A DNA stretch of 64,000 bases from GM7GCV1 sp965222065 (lineage in GTDB: Bacteria; Pseudomonadota; Gammaproteobacteria; Pseudomonadales; GM7GCV1), in the NCBI GenBank assembly GCA_965222065.1, contig OZ244933.1, forward strand, positions 62,001 through 126,000. The letters run 5' to 3'. Under the pieces are notes generated by a model. It was given only the letters and a program-made list of their open reading frames with translations. It was not told the origin of the DNA and searched no databases. Positions 8,042 through 16,054 of the stretch are shown piece by piece; positions within the stretch are counted from its first letter, which is position 1; every line of letters begins with the position of its first letter. The position numbers and the translations under genes were made by a program.

Positions 8042-9361
8042 ATGGCCCAGCTCAATAAGCTCACCCAGAAAGTCTTAGACACTTCAAAACCCACCCCAAA
8101 AGGCTTCACTTTGGCCGATGGTGGCGGATTAATTTTGCAGATCACCCCATCCGGGGGCCGTAGATGGCGTTTCCGGTATCGTTTCCATGGCCGGGAAAAG
8201 ATGTTGAGTCTGGGTACTTATCCAGATACCAGCCTAGCGTTGGCCCGTAAGAAACGTGATGAAGCCAAAGCTCTACTATCAGAGGGACTAGACCCTAGCG
8301 GCCACAGGCAGGCTGAGAAAGCCACCCACGCGATTACATTCAAGGCCGTGGCCGAGGAATGGCTGAAGGAAGAATATGCCCCCAGTGTGGTAGAACAGAC
8401 CTACACAGAAACATGCAGGCGTTTTGAGGTATATGTTTATCCTTATGTGGGCAATCTTCCCATCAATGAAATTACCGTCCCTGATGTTAGGGCCATACTG
8501 GACAGGATTCATGCCCGGGGTGCTGCTGAGACTGTTAAGAAAACCCGACAGGGCATGAGTGCTGTCTTTCGTTATGCCCAGATGGATGGCAGGGCAGAGC
8601 TAGACCCTGCGGCTGTTTTGTCCCGGGCTAAAAAATACAGTGTTAAGAATATTCGTCGGCATCGTCCCAGTATTGTCGATAGAGAAGATGGCACCCAGAT
8701 TATTGATCTGGTGAAGATCGGGGGACTGCTTCGCAATGTCGATGCCTACCATGGAGACTTATTCACCAAATACGGTTTGCAATTGCTTGCCTATTTGTTC
8801 GTTCGCCCTGGTGAACTTCAACATGCTCGTTGGCAGGACATAGACTTTAAAAATGCCTATTGGGTGATTCCCGGCTACACCAAGAAAGAGCGCCGGGATG
8901 ACTTGGTGGTTCCCTTGGCCCCTCAAGCAATGAGGATTTTTCGGGAGCTATACAAAGCCACAGGCGATAAAGAATATGTCTTCCATAGCTTCAAGGGTAA
9001 GCACGGGGTTATCAGTGAGAATACCTTCAATCATGCTTTGCATAAGCTCGGCTATAAGGGGACTCACTCAGCACACGGATACAGGGCGTTAGCTAGAACC
9101 GTACTCCCTGAGATTTTAGGTTTTGACAGGGAGTGGGTTCGGGTTCAACTGGCTCATAAATCTACCGACCCATTGGGTGGGGCCTATGATCGAATCACAT
9201 GGATTGCCGAGCGTTCACACATGATGCGAGTCTGGGCTGATTTCTTGGATGCGGTACAAAACTCCCAGCCTATCAATCCGTCAGTGATCGCCTCATTGAA
9301 AATGAAGCATGGGGGCAATAACAATAACGTTATTCAGTTTGCGGCCTATAGGAATGCCTAA
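8042..9361 (+). CDS. Tyrosine site-specific integrase (DUF4102 type)
   Basis: Integrase of 439 aa. The N-terminus (residues about 1-90, FTLADGGGLILQITPSGGRRWRFRYR split over DUF4102) is followed by a SAM-like core-binding domain and a catalytic domain. The catalytic set is visible: Arg near 254 (RPGELQHARW), H-x-x-R near 345 (HGYR), His near 370 (LAHKS) and Tyr near 380 (GGAYDR). This family usually inserts at tRNA 3' ends, which agrees with its position beside tRNA-Arg. Its stop overlaps the next start by one base. Confidence 0.95.
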   Translation: MAQLNKLTQKVLDTSKPTPKGFTLADGGGLILQITPSGGRRWRFRYRFHGREKMLSLGTYPDTSLALARKKRDEAKALLSEGLDPSGHRQAEKATHAITFKAVAEEWLKEEYAPSVVEQTYTETCRRFEVYVYPYVGNLPINEITVPDVRAILDRIHARGAAETVKKTRQGMSAVFRYAQMDGRAELDPAAVLSRAKKYSVKNIRRHRPSIVDREDGTQIIDLVKIGGLLRNVDAYHGDLFTKYGLQLLAYLFVRPGELQHARWQDIDFKNAYWVIPGYTKKERRDDLVVPLAPQAMRIFRELYKATGDKEYVFHSFKGKHGVISENTFNHALHKLGYKGTHSAHGYRALARTVLPEILGFDREWVRVQLAHKSTDPLGGAYDRITWIAERSHMMRVWADFLDAVQNSQPINPSVIASLKMKHGGNNNNVIQFAAYRNA

Positions 9362-9780
9362 TGAGCACAGATGATGAACACGAATTCACCTCAGAATTTA
9401 AGGGGATGCGTACCTTCATTAAAGGGGAAGATGGAAAAGTCACTCTTCAGGAGTTAGATGACGAGGCTACAGATAAATGCCTTAAAGCGCGTTTTGCTCG
9501 TATAGGACGTTATATCAAGAAAAGAAAAAAACTAAGTATGGAGATAACCGAAGATATTGAAGCCGAACGCGTTGATAATCGTGAGTATCAAAAAAATCTC
9601 ACACAGGCTAAAAAGGAAGGCCCGAGAATGGATTTTTTTAATAAGGAGTTTGAGAAAGAATTGAATGAAGGTAAGAGTGAATATCATGCATACAGAAATG
9701 CACGGTCTAGGGCCGCCATAAAATTCAAAATCTCAATTAAGCAAATGGAGAACACTATAGAAAAGAACACCCCCTCTTAA
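9361..9780 (+). CDS. Hypothetical protein of the island, charged
   Basis: A 139-aa protein that starts on the last base of the integrase stop codon and is presumably co-expressed with it. It is highly charged and mostly helical in appearance, with long Lys/Glu-rich stretches such as IGRYIKKRKKLSMEIT and KEFEKELNEGKSEYHAYRNAR. No signal peptide or membrane segment is seen. I recognise no family; a DNA-binding or excision-accessory role is only a guess from position. Confidence 0.7.
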   Translation: MSTDDEHEFTSEFKGMRTFIKGEDGKVTLQELDDEATDKCLKARFARIGRYIKKRKKLSMEITEDIEAERVDNREYQKNLTQAKKEGPRMDFFNKEFEKELNEGKSEYHAYRNARSRAAIKFKISIKQMENTIEKNTPS

Positions 9781-9803
9781 TCATTTCCATCTTTTTGATT
9801 TCC

Positions 9804-9850
9804 CTCCGTGCACCAAGGGGCTGTAATACAGCGCAAGATGATTCACGGAG
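9804..9850 (+). promoter_or_regulatory. Inverted repeat that could hide the ribosome-binding site of the AlpA-like gene
   Basis: CTCCGTG (9804-9810) is complementary to CACGGAG (9844-9850). The second arm includes the GGAG ribosome-binding site of the gene starting at 9857. In RNA this helix would block translation, so it may be a control element. There is no T-run, so it is not a terminator. Confidence 0.4.
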
Positions 9851-9856
9851 AGCTAA

Positions 9857-10093
9857 ATGCGTTATCTAACATTTACTGAAGCCCAAAAATTTCTTGGGGT
9901 AAGTCGTTCTACGTTTCTCAGATTGAGGAGCAGCTCGAAAAGTGATTTCCCACAGCCTGACATTGTTCTTCCATTTGGAGGAGCACGGTACACCGAGGAA
10001 ACTTTAAAAAACTACCTCAAAGCTCGGGAAGCGAAAGCCCCGAAGAAATACATTCCCCGTCCCCCCAAAAAAAATAAGCAGGCTGAGAAATGA
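9857..10093 (+). CDS. AlpA-like excisionase/regulator
   Basis: A 78-aa protein with an N-terminal MerR/AlpA-type winged helix (YLTFTEAQKFLGVSRSTFLR, then FPQPDIVLPFGGARYTEETL) and a basic, proline-rich tail. Proteins of this type activate integrase or excision genes in satellites and cryptic prophages. The ATG at 9857 follows a GGAG ribosome-binding site at seven bases. It overlaps the next gene (ATGA). Function in excision is inferred from family and context. Confidence 0.82.
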   Translation: MRYLTFTEAQKFLGVSRSTFLRLRSSSKSDFPQPDIVLPFGGARYTEETLKNYLKAREAKAPKKYIPRPPKKNKQAEK

Positions 10094-10287
10094 TCACCAA
10101 AACGATATATCTAGACGAAGAGGCCGCCAAAAGACTTGAGGCTTTTGCAAAGGTTATGGACTGCTCTGAATCGGGCATTGTCACAGGGGCGCTAACAGTG
10201 ATGCCTCATGCAGTAAGCCCGCCAATTAGATGCCAGCTCTTAGAAGCCCTCGAAAACCATCACACTAGTAAAGGAGACAAACAATGA
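10090..10287 (+). CDS. Ribbon-helix-helix-like small regulator
   Basis: A 65-aa protein beginning ITKTIYLDEEAAKRLEAFAK, which has the beta-strand plus helix look of CopG/Arc-type ribbon-helix-helix DNA-binding proteins, followed by a second helix containing SESGIVTGAL. Start and stop overlap both neighbours by four bases. A repressor role in the island is plausible but unproven; the fold assignment is tentative. Confidence 0.65.
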   Translation: MITKTIYLDEEAAKRLEAFAKVMDCSESGIVTGALTVMPHAVSPPIRCQLLEALENHHTSKGDKQ

Positions 10288-10532
10288 ATCAAGTAAATAT
10301 AGCTATTGAAGAGGCTTATCAAGACTTTTTAGAAGAGGCTTATGAGTCGGAATACCAGCGAATATTTAAGTCGCTTTATAGCAAGGAAATTAAGCGAGGG
10401 AGCACCCACGAAGAGGCTCTTGAGCTTGCCAAAGAAAATGCCCAAGAAGAGGCAACTGTACTTGCAAAGGAAATTGCAAAAGATCGTATCAAAGATGTTG
10501 AACCAGACATCAGGGCTAGATTTGATGCATAA
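10284..10532 (+). CDS. Hypothetical acidic helical protein
   Basis: An 82-aa, Glu/Ala/Lys-rich, apparently all-helical protein (repeating patterns such as EEAYQDFLEEAYESEYQRI and EEATVLAKEIAKDRI). No recognised family. It is the last gene of the 9857-10532 translationally coupled trio and is followed by a strong hairpin. The amphipathic heptad-like pattern suggests a coiled coil or a partner-binding protein. Confidence 0.65.
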   Translation: MNQVNIAIEEAYQDFLEEAYESEYQRIFKSLYSKEIKRGSTHEEALELAKENAQEEATVLAKEIAKDRIKDVEPDIRARFDA

Positions 10533-10535
10533 AAA

Positions 10536-10569
10536 AGCCGGTGCTTAAGGGCTGCAACCCACACCGGCT
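10536..10569 (-). terminator. Branched hairpin with T-run on the minus strand
   Basis: AGCCGGTG (10536-10543) pairs with CACCGGCT (10562-10569), with an inner GGG/CCC pair. A run of six A precedes the stem on the plus strand, so on the minus strand the stem is followed by TTTTTT. It is thus a proper Rho-independent terminator only for leftward transcription; rightward it has no T-run. Confidence 0.55.
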
Positions 10570-10636
10570 ATGTTCAACAGAACGGAGCAATTCTAGCACA
10601 GGCTGACCTCCGTTCCCTACATGGAGGGCCCTAAAA

Positions 10637-11563
10637 ATGGCTAATTCCCAGCTTGCTGAAGTAATACCAATCACCCAATTTTCTAAGCAAAAGGACATGT
10701 CCGACTCAGGAGAATATCTGTCCTATCCTGTAGAAAATCCAATCCTAGACCAACCCGTTATTGATGATGAGTTGTTGGCTGATATAGCAGATATGTCGGC
10801 CACAGAGTTATCCCAGAAATACAAACGTGAGTACAACTCACACAAGAACAGGAAGGCCAAATCCAAGAAACACTTTGCCCCAGAGTTCCAAAAGTTCAGT
10901 GACTTCTTGGCCCATGTTGGCCGTATGCCTGACAGTAGAAAATGGACGTTAGACCGTATCGACAATAGCAACCCCAAATATGGCCCCGGACTAGTACGCT
11001 GGGCTTTGCCCCAAACCCAAAACAACAACAAAGGGGACACAATCATGTTGCGTCCTTTTCCAGATAAGCCTCCAGCGTCTTTGACCTACTGGGCTGATAA
11101 GTTCGGTGAGTCACCCGACACCATGAGGAAACGTAAGAAACGTGGCTGGACAGACTACCAAGTTGTATTTGGCAAAGGTCACCAGACACAAACCAAGTTC
11201 AATTGGTCTCCATTACTCCCAGAAGAATTTCGCTCCCACAACTGGGAAGCTGCTTACATGACAGGCAGACAGAGGTTCCAGTGTCTTAAACCAGAGAGCC
11301 GGGAGATTTGGTTGTTGAGAGTAGCCCTGACCAAACTGGCCCAACTGGAAGACATCCTCGTTGATGAATCTGAGCATGAAGGGTTTTGCTTGGAGAGGGG
11401 ACAGCCAGCCCAAATTTGCAATTCAATTGCAAATATAGAAATCCAATACAACCACTGGCGTTCAATAGCTGAAGCCTGTTCTACCTCCATAAAAAACAGG
11501 GGAGGTACAACCATCTATGCCTCCCAATATAAGGCACGTCTCCCCGAAAATTTCTCCATGTGA
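10637..11563 (+). CDS. HNH-like island protein
   Basis: A 308-aa protein. Around residues 100-135 it contains WTLDRIDNSN, then VRWALPQTQNNNKGD, which resembles the HNH-type motif of many phage proteins (LDRIDN...NCRWA...QNNNRR). The first catalytic His of a standard HNH is not evident, so it may be a degenerate or alternative His-Me nuclease or a DNA-binding relative. The C-terminal half is helical and unrecognised. It starts a new transcription unit after the 10536 hairpin. Nuclease activity is inference. Confidence 0.6.
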   Translation: MANSQLAEVIPITQFSKQKDMSDSGEYLSYPVENPILDQPVIDDELLADIADMSATELSQKYKREYNSHKNRKAKSKKHFAPEFQKFSDFLAHVGRMPDSRKWTLDRIDNSNPKYGPGLVRWALPQTQNNNKGDTIMLRPFPDKPPASLTYWADKFGESPDTMRKRKKRGWTDYQVVFGKGHQTQTKFNWSPLLPEEFRSHNWEAAYMTGRQRFQCLKPESREIWLLRVALTKLAQLEDILVDESEHEGFCLERGQPAQICNSIANIEIQYNHWRSIAEACSTSIKNRGGTTIYASQYKARLPENFSM

Positions 11564-11640
11564 AGTTGATTGCAGGGTATGTACTCAAAAAGTTGGTGGC
11601 CCATTTTGAATGCTGTACAAGGTTTAGAAGAGGTACAGCT

Positions 11641-12099
11641 ATGAACATTGAACCTAATACATCACCTAAACCTAGTTTGCTTTCATTTGCTGAACAGCAG
11701 GAGGCTCAGATTGCGTCAAGCAAACTGGTATTAGCGACCACCAAGGAGATATGTAAACAGTTCTCTCTTGATGAGTCCCATTCTCGCACTGTGTTTAAAG
11801 AAGCACGTATTCGTGCTGGGACGCCAAGAAAGCCTAGCCTTTATGACCGGGCCATGGTTTGTGAAATCCTCAGCCAAATGAACGGGCGTGAAATTGGTTA
11901 CCCAGTCGAGCCACTTCTAAATCAGGCCCAAGCGATTCGTTTGCTGAATGAGTTAGGAACGCCAAGAAAGAAGGGCACGTTTCGGCGACTCGAAGAACAG
12001 GAAATCCTGATTCCTATCCGTATACATACAGCCCTCAGGTACAGGCCTAAGGATGTGATTGAGGCCAGTAAATCGCTAAAACGTTGGAGTCGTGTATGA
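11641..12099 (+). CDS. Hypothetical protein with winged-helix-like C-terminus
   Basis: A 152-aa protein. The ATG at 11641 was chosen because GAGGT lies just upstream; an in-frame extension to 11560 has no ribosome site. The sequence has two helix-turn-helix-like segments (TTKEICKQFSLDESHSRTVF and, near the end, AIRLLNELGTP through RRLEEQEILIPIRI), the latter like excisionase or phage winged helices. The GTPRK motif occurs twice (residues about 58 and 113). Role unknown; its site before the packaging genes might suit a regulator or a DNA-recognition subunit. Confidence 0.6.
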   Translation: MNIEPNTSPKPSLLSFAEQQEAQIASSKLVLATTKEICKQFSLDESHSRTVFKEARIRAGTPRKPSLYDRAMVCEILSQMNGREIGYPVEPLLNQAQAIRLLNELGTPRKKGTFRRLEEQEILIPIRIHTALRYRPKDVIEASKSLKRWSRV

Positions 12100-12281
12100 C
12101 AAGGAAAAAAACCGGACACAACTATGAGCGGGCTCTCCTCTGGGAACAGCGCAACACTGGGCGCGTAACTGAAGAGCATGAAAAATTTCGTGCTGAACCG
12201 GCCTTTACGCTGCCCACAACCATTCATACCGAGCTACACCCCAAGCCTAGACGCTGGGTTCGCTGGAAGGACTTACCATGA
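12096..12281 (+). CDS. Small basic hypothetical protein
   Basis: A 61-aa basic protein, rich in Arg, His and Trp near the C-terminus (PKPRRWVRWKDLP). Its ATG overlaps the upstream stop (ATGA) and its end overlaps the next start, so it is part of a tightly coupled run from 11641 to 13216. No family recognised. Confidence 0.55.
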   Translation: MTRKKTGHNYERALLWEQRNTGRVTEEHEKFRAEPAFTLPTTIHTELHPKPRRWVRWKDLP

Positions 12282-13216
12282 AATTAGAAAAACTTACCAA
12301 AATTGCGAAATTTGATTCTGAGGCCCGAGTTGCAGAAGGCGTTGTTTATCAACCACTGACTGTCGATTCCCAAGGCGATTACGCTACGGCTGAAACCATC
12401 GAACGAGCCGCCTACGCCTTTTTGGAAAATGGTCTAACCAAATCTATAGACCTAAACCATAACAATGTCCCTAGTGGCAGTACCGTTGTGGAAAGCAGAA
12501 TCGCCAAGGCCAATGACCCGACTTATCCGGCAGGCTCTTGGGTCTTGGCTGTAAAAACCCCATTGAAAATCTGGGAGCTTATCAAAGCTGGGGAGTTACA
12601 AGCGTTCTCCTTGGGCGGTAAAGCTCAGAGAGTCAAAAAGAGTCTCCATGGCCGTGAAGCGAATGAACTAATCGACTTAACTATCTCAGCTGTCTCTCTC
12701 GTTAAGCGAGGGGCTAACCAACAGACATTTTCAGTTTTGAAATCGGAGACAGAAATGAATGAAGAACAAATTGTGCAATTGATTGCAAAATCGGTCAGTG
12801 ATGCAATTGCGCCTATTTTGGACAGGCCATCACTATCCACTTCCGTTGATGTGCATAAGCAGCAGGAAGAAATGGACAGGATTCAGATTCAGAAATTATC
12901 TGATCGTCGTCAGGTTTTACAGAATCGACTGGAACAAATTTGGGAAGGTGACCATGTAACTAACAGGGTTGCCCGACAAGATGAGCTAATTGCTGAAATC
13001 GAAAAGTGTGAGGACGAACTGAACATTCTCCGTGGGTACCAGGGCGTGGACTTTGATTCCCCTGATCGCTCAGCGTTTGTGTTTCGTGGTGGCACAAGTC
13101 AGGACTTATCCAGCAACCTCATGTCTCCTGACCCCTTGGGCGTGAGACAAACTGAAGAGATGCGAAAGGCCGAGTCTGAAATTGATTTATCTGCCATGGG
13201 CATTATGAAAATCTAG
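12278..13216 (+). CDS. XkdF-like phage prohead protease
   Basis: A 312-aa protein. The first 160 residues match the XkdF/prohead serine protease pattern: EGVVYQPLTVDSQGDYATAE, SIDLNHNNV, a GSWVLAVKTP strand, IWELIKAGELQAFSLGG and ISAVSLVKRGANQQTF. The C-terminal half contains a long charged helix (RIQIQKLSDRRQVLQNRLEQ), possibly a scaffold-like region. In phages such proteases process the capsid shell; no capsid gene is seen here, so its substrate would have to come from a helper phage. Confidence 0.75.
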   Translation: MKLEKLTKIAKFDSEARVAEGVVYQPLTVDSQGDYATAETIERAAYAFLENGLTKSIDLNHNNVPSGSTVVESRIAKANDPTYPAGSWVLAVKTPLKIWELIKAGELQAFSLGGKAQRVKKSLHGREANELIDLTISAVSLVKRGANQQTFSVLKSETEMNEEQIVQLIAKSVSDAIAPILDRPSLSTSVDVHKQQEEMDRIQIQKLSDRRQVLQNRLEQIWEGDHVTNRVARQDELIAEIEKCEDELNILRGYQGVDFDSPDRSAFVFRGGTSQDLSSNLMSPDPLGVRQTEEMRKAESEIDLSAMGIMKI

Positions 13217-13221
13217 GTTTT

Positions 13222-13283
13222 GCCGGTTTGGTGCTTTTGGCTCCCTCTGATGGCTTTATGGGTTTCTCCCCCAACAAACCGGC
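13222..13283 (+). repeat. Distant inverted repeat between two island genes
   Basis: GCCGGTTT (13222-13229) and AAACCGGC (13276-13283) are exact complements separated by 46 bases. There is no T-run. It fills the gap between the protease gene and the next gene; purpose unknown. Confidence 0.4.
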
Positions 13284-13299
13284 AACTTAGGGGCTTTCT

Positions 13300-13575
13300 A
13301 TGTCTGAGCTTTATGAATGTAATGGTGCGAGGTTTTCCGACCCTGATGAAGTCGATAGGCTCATTGAAGCGGGGGCAATCGTTCGCGTAGTTTCCCCTGA
13401 TGAACAGCAAGAAGAGAAAGCTCAGCAGGGTGCAAATAAGCTCATACGGCAACAGTTGGAACTCAAGCGAGCCAGTGACCTGTATGAGGAAACTATCGAA
13501 GGCCAGCGAGAAATAGCCCTCTCAGGTGGCTCCCGAGTAACAGTTGTCGGGGGTTCCGATGACTGGCCGTTCTAA
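13300..13575 (+). CDS. Hypothetical protein upstream of terminase
   Basis: A 91-aa acidic protein overlapping the terminase start by 17 bases. No recognised domain; a central helix (EEKAQQGANKLIRQQLELKR) and a Gly-rich end (SGGSRVTVVGGSDDWPF) are visible. Its position is where a small terminase or head-completion gene is often found, but similarity to either is not evident. Confidence 0.6.
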   Translation: MSELYECNGARFSDPDEVDRLIEAGAIVRVVSPDEQQEEKAQQGANKLIRQQLELKRASDLYEETIEGQREIALSGGSRVTVVGGSDDWPF

Positions 13576-15469
13576 TGAACCAACCCCAAAGATGCGTGAT
13601 GTGTTGGAGGCTGTACGCCTTCAGCCTGACCTTTCTATCTATGAAGCAGCTAGGCGTGTAGATGTTCCCCGGAACACGGTTTGGAGTTGGCAGAACCGAA
13701 ACACACGAGGTTTTAGAGACCTGCTAGAAGCAGCCCGGAATGGTGGCGGCTATACCTCTGAAGATATTCCCAATATTGAAATTGCTTGCAAATCTGAGGA
13801 TTGGCTAAACCTTGGGGATGATATTTGGCCGGGTGTCATGGAAGAGCTTTGTGAAATTAATTGCGGAGACTATGACCAAATTCTTCTAACTGGGGGCATT
13901 AGTTCAGGCAAAACATTCACAGCTGCCATAAGCCTTGTTTACCAGCTTCTAAAGTTATTGGTGATGGATAACCCCCATGAGGCTTTTGGGCTTTCTGATC
14001 GATCACCAATACTGTTGGCTGTACAGAACAGAACCCAAAAGCTGGCGACTCATAACGACTTTGCAGTCGTTCGCAGCATTATCGAAAACGCGCCTGTTTT
14101 TCAGAACCGTTTTCCTCACGATCAGCGAACCAAATCCCGGATCAAATTCATTGGAAAGAACATTGAAGTTTGGCCCGTAGGTGGTGACCCCAACAATGTG
14201 TTGGGCATGAATTTGCACAGCCTCATTTTGGATGAGGTGAACTTTTTCCAGAATACAGAGCGGTCTGCACGTTCGATTGATGGCAACCCATTTGACCAAG
14301 CACATGAGTCCTATGAGACAGCCCTAGCTCGTAAGCAGACGCGATTTCCGGGCGGGGCTGGCATGTTCTTCATAGCCAGCTCAAAACGCTATGCTGGCCA
14401 ATTTACGGACAGGATTGAGCGTGAGCATAAGGATGACCCCAAAACCTACATATACAACCACACAGCTTGGTCTATTCGCCCTGATGCTTACCCCAAAGAA
14501 CGTTTCCATGTCTTCATAGGTGACCAGTCCCGACCTCCCAGAATCCTTCAGGAGGATGAACAGGTTGCCCTGAAGGACAGGAAATTAGTTGTAGATGTTC
14601 CTGATACACCAAACCTTCGCCGCCGATTCAGCCGGAATATTAATAGGGCACTTCAGGATATTGCTGGCATTGCTACCGAACAAATTGCAGGCTTCTTTCG
14701 TGATCGTGTAAAGCTCAATGAAGCCGCTTGTCTGGGAAACTTATTCAAACTGTCAGACATTGACCTGTCAGCTACCCCAATTAGTGAACTGCTCTATAGC
14801 CATTACGAGCCCAGCGACCCAAACACATATTTTTGGGCGCACTGTGACCTTTCTCTTTCAGGGGACAGAACAGGTATTGCCCTAGGGAAAATTGATGACT
14901 ATGTATTGGCTGGGGACTTATGGGTGCCCGTGATCAAAGTGCCATTCATTTTGAGAGTACACCCACCAACAGAAGGACAGATCGAACTGGATGCTATACG
15001 CCGCCTGTTATTCGAGCTATCAGACAGAGGGCTTCCTATTAAGTGGGTGAGCTTTGATGGGTTCCAATCTGCCGACTTAATGCAACGCTGTGCCAAACGG
15101 TTCTTTGTTCATAAGATCAGTACAGACCTCACTGCTCACGAGAATCCGATTGCGGCCATGGAGTGCCTTCGCTCAGCTGTATCAGAACAGCGAATCAAAT
15201 TTGCTTGGAATCAGCGAGTGATTCAGGAATTGCTTAGCCTGAAACATGACCAAAAGAAAAACCGGGTAGACCATCCTCCCAATGGCTCTAAAGACATGGC
15301 GGACGCACTGGCGGGGGTTTGCTATGGACTAAGTAAATTTGTGAAGCCTGTAGATATTGGGCGTTATGACGTTTGGCAAAAGAACATTGAACCCGGGGAA
15401 ATCAAAACCCTGCAAAGCCAAGTCACAAATGTTGGGGGCTATTTCGATTCTGCTTATAACGCTTTTTGA
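13559..15469 (+). CDS. Phage large terminase-like ATPase/nuclease
   Basis: A 636-aa terminase large subunit. After an N-terminal helix-turn-helix region (YEAARRVDVPRNTVWSWQNR, about residues 25-50) comes the ATPase with Walker A GGISSGKTF (about 111-119) and Walker B LILDEVNFF (about 222-230). The nuclease domain follows with CDLSLSGDRTGIA (about 428) and KDMADALAG (about 577), giving the acidic metal ligands. The ATG at 13559 has a G-rich ribosome site. The DNA-binding segment at the N-terminus may replace a separate small terminase. It would package DNA into a procapsid; no capsid or portal gene accompanies it. Confidence 0.85.
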   Translation: MTGRSNEPTPKMRDVLEAVRLQPDLSIYEAARRVDVPRNTVWSWQNRNTRGFRDLLEAARNGGGYTSEDIPNIEIACKSEDWLNLGDDIWPGVMEELCEINCGDYDQILLTGGISSGKTFTAAISLVYQLLKLLVMDNPHEAFGLSDRSPILLAVQNRTQKLATHNDFAVVRSIIENAPVFQNRFPHDQRTKSRIKFIGKNIEVWPVGGDPNNVLGMNLHSLILDEVNFFQNTERSARSIDGNPFDQAHESYETALARKQTRFPGGAGMFFIASSKRYAGQFTDRIEREHKDDPKTYIYNHTAWSIRPDAYPKERFHVFIGDQSRPPRILQEDEQVALKDRKLVVDVPDTPNLRRRFSRNINRALQDIAGIATEQIAGFFRDRVKLNEAACLGNLFKLSDIDLSATPISELLYSHYEPSDPNTYFWAHCDLSLSGDRTGIALGKIDDYVLAGDLWVPVIKVPFILRVHPPTEGQIELDAIRRLLFELSDRGLPIKWVSFDGFQSADLMQRCAKRFFVHKISTDLTAHENPIAAMECLRSAVSEQRIKFAWNQRVIQELLSLKHDQKKNRVDHPPNGSKDMADALAGVCYGLSKFVKPVDIGRYDVWQKNIEPGEIKTLQSQVTNVGGYFDSAYNAF

Positions 15470-15601
15470 TATTTAATTAAATTGTTGCGACATGAGGCTA
15501 ACTGAAATGAATTCAGCTTAAATACACTATATATAGTATTTTAAGACATAAAAACACACATCATGTTGCGTTTGTCAAATCGATTGCGATATAATGTGCA
15601 C
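15470..15601 (+). promoter_or_regulatory. AT-rich leader with promoter for the candidate RNA
   Basis: Non-coding stretch after the terminase stop. It holds a small hairpin (CTGAA/TTCAG near 15502-15516), an AT palindrome around 15521-15540, and a good promoter: TTGCGT at 15566-15571, 18-base spacer, perfect TATAAT at 15590-15595. Transcription would start near 15602. Confidence 0.6.
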
Positions 15602-16018
15602 AAGGCCGACACGGGCCTATAGGTTCGAAAGTTTCCTGCCTGTAGATATAGACCACCTGTGAACGCCTAGGGGTGCACTCTCCCCGCCTTGACTGCCTGC
15701 TACCCCATCGCTGTGCGAAGGTAGCAACAAGCTTTAACGAGCGGCCAGAGTGGTACGACACCCTGATGTTAGGATTCGTACTCTTAACAAACTAAACCAT
15801 AGGAAGGCTTCGAACACCTTGTTATGGCGTCCCGGCACGGACGTTAAGCCTTGGGTTATTAATACTCTGAGGTCGGCCACAGGGTCTAATTGGGAACAGT
15901 AAAATGTTAACCATTAAGACTTCTAAACTAGAGATTGTTGTTGATCTAAGATCAGTAGTATTGTTGTTGATCTTGATCTAATTTCGGAAAGACCCGTCTT
16001 TACAGGCGGGTTTTTTTT
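15602..16018 (+). ncRNA. Candidate large structured RNA behind the terminase gene
   Basis: About 410 nt without a convincing reading frame, between a strong promoter and a terminator. Several perfect helices can be drawn: GGCCGAC (15604) with GTCGGCC (15872), closing most of the molecule; GGGG/CCCC (15670, 15682); TGCTACC (15698) with GGTAGCA (15720), enclosing TCGC/GCGA; GTACGA (15753) with TCGTAC (15776); AAGGCTT (15804) with AAGCCTT (15846), enclosing CGTCC/GGACG (15828, 15839). A repeated TTGTTGTTGATCT tract precedes the terminator. I do not recognise a known RNA class. A role in packaging or in interference with the helper phage is speculative. Confidence 0.6.
15992..16018 (+). terminator. 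Rho-independent terminator of the candidate RNA
   Basis: ACCCG (15992-15996) pairs with CGGGT (16007-16011), followed by eight T. It separates the RNA from the convergent lipoprotein gene. Confidence 0.8.
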
Positions 16019-16054
16019 GCCCGTTTGGAAATATTTTACTTATAAGAACACAGT

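Noticed and set aside
15561..15761. 66-codon minus-strand frame opposite the candidate RNA
   Set aside because: No ribosome site, no family, and the strand with promoter and terminator is the other one.
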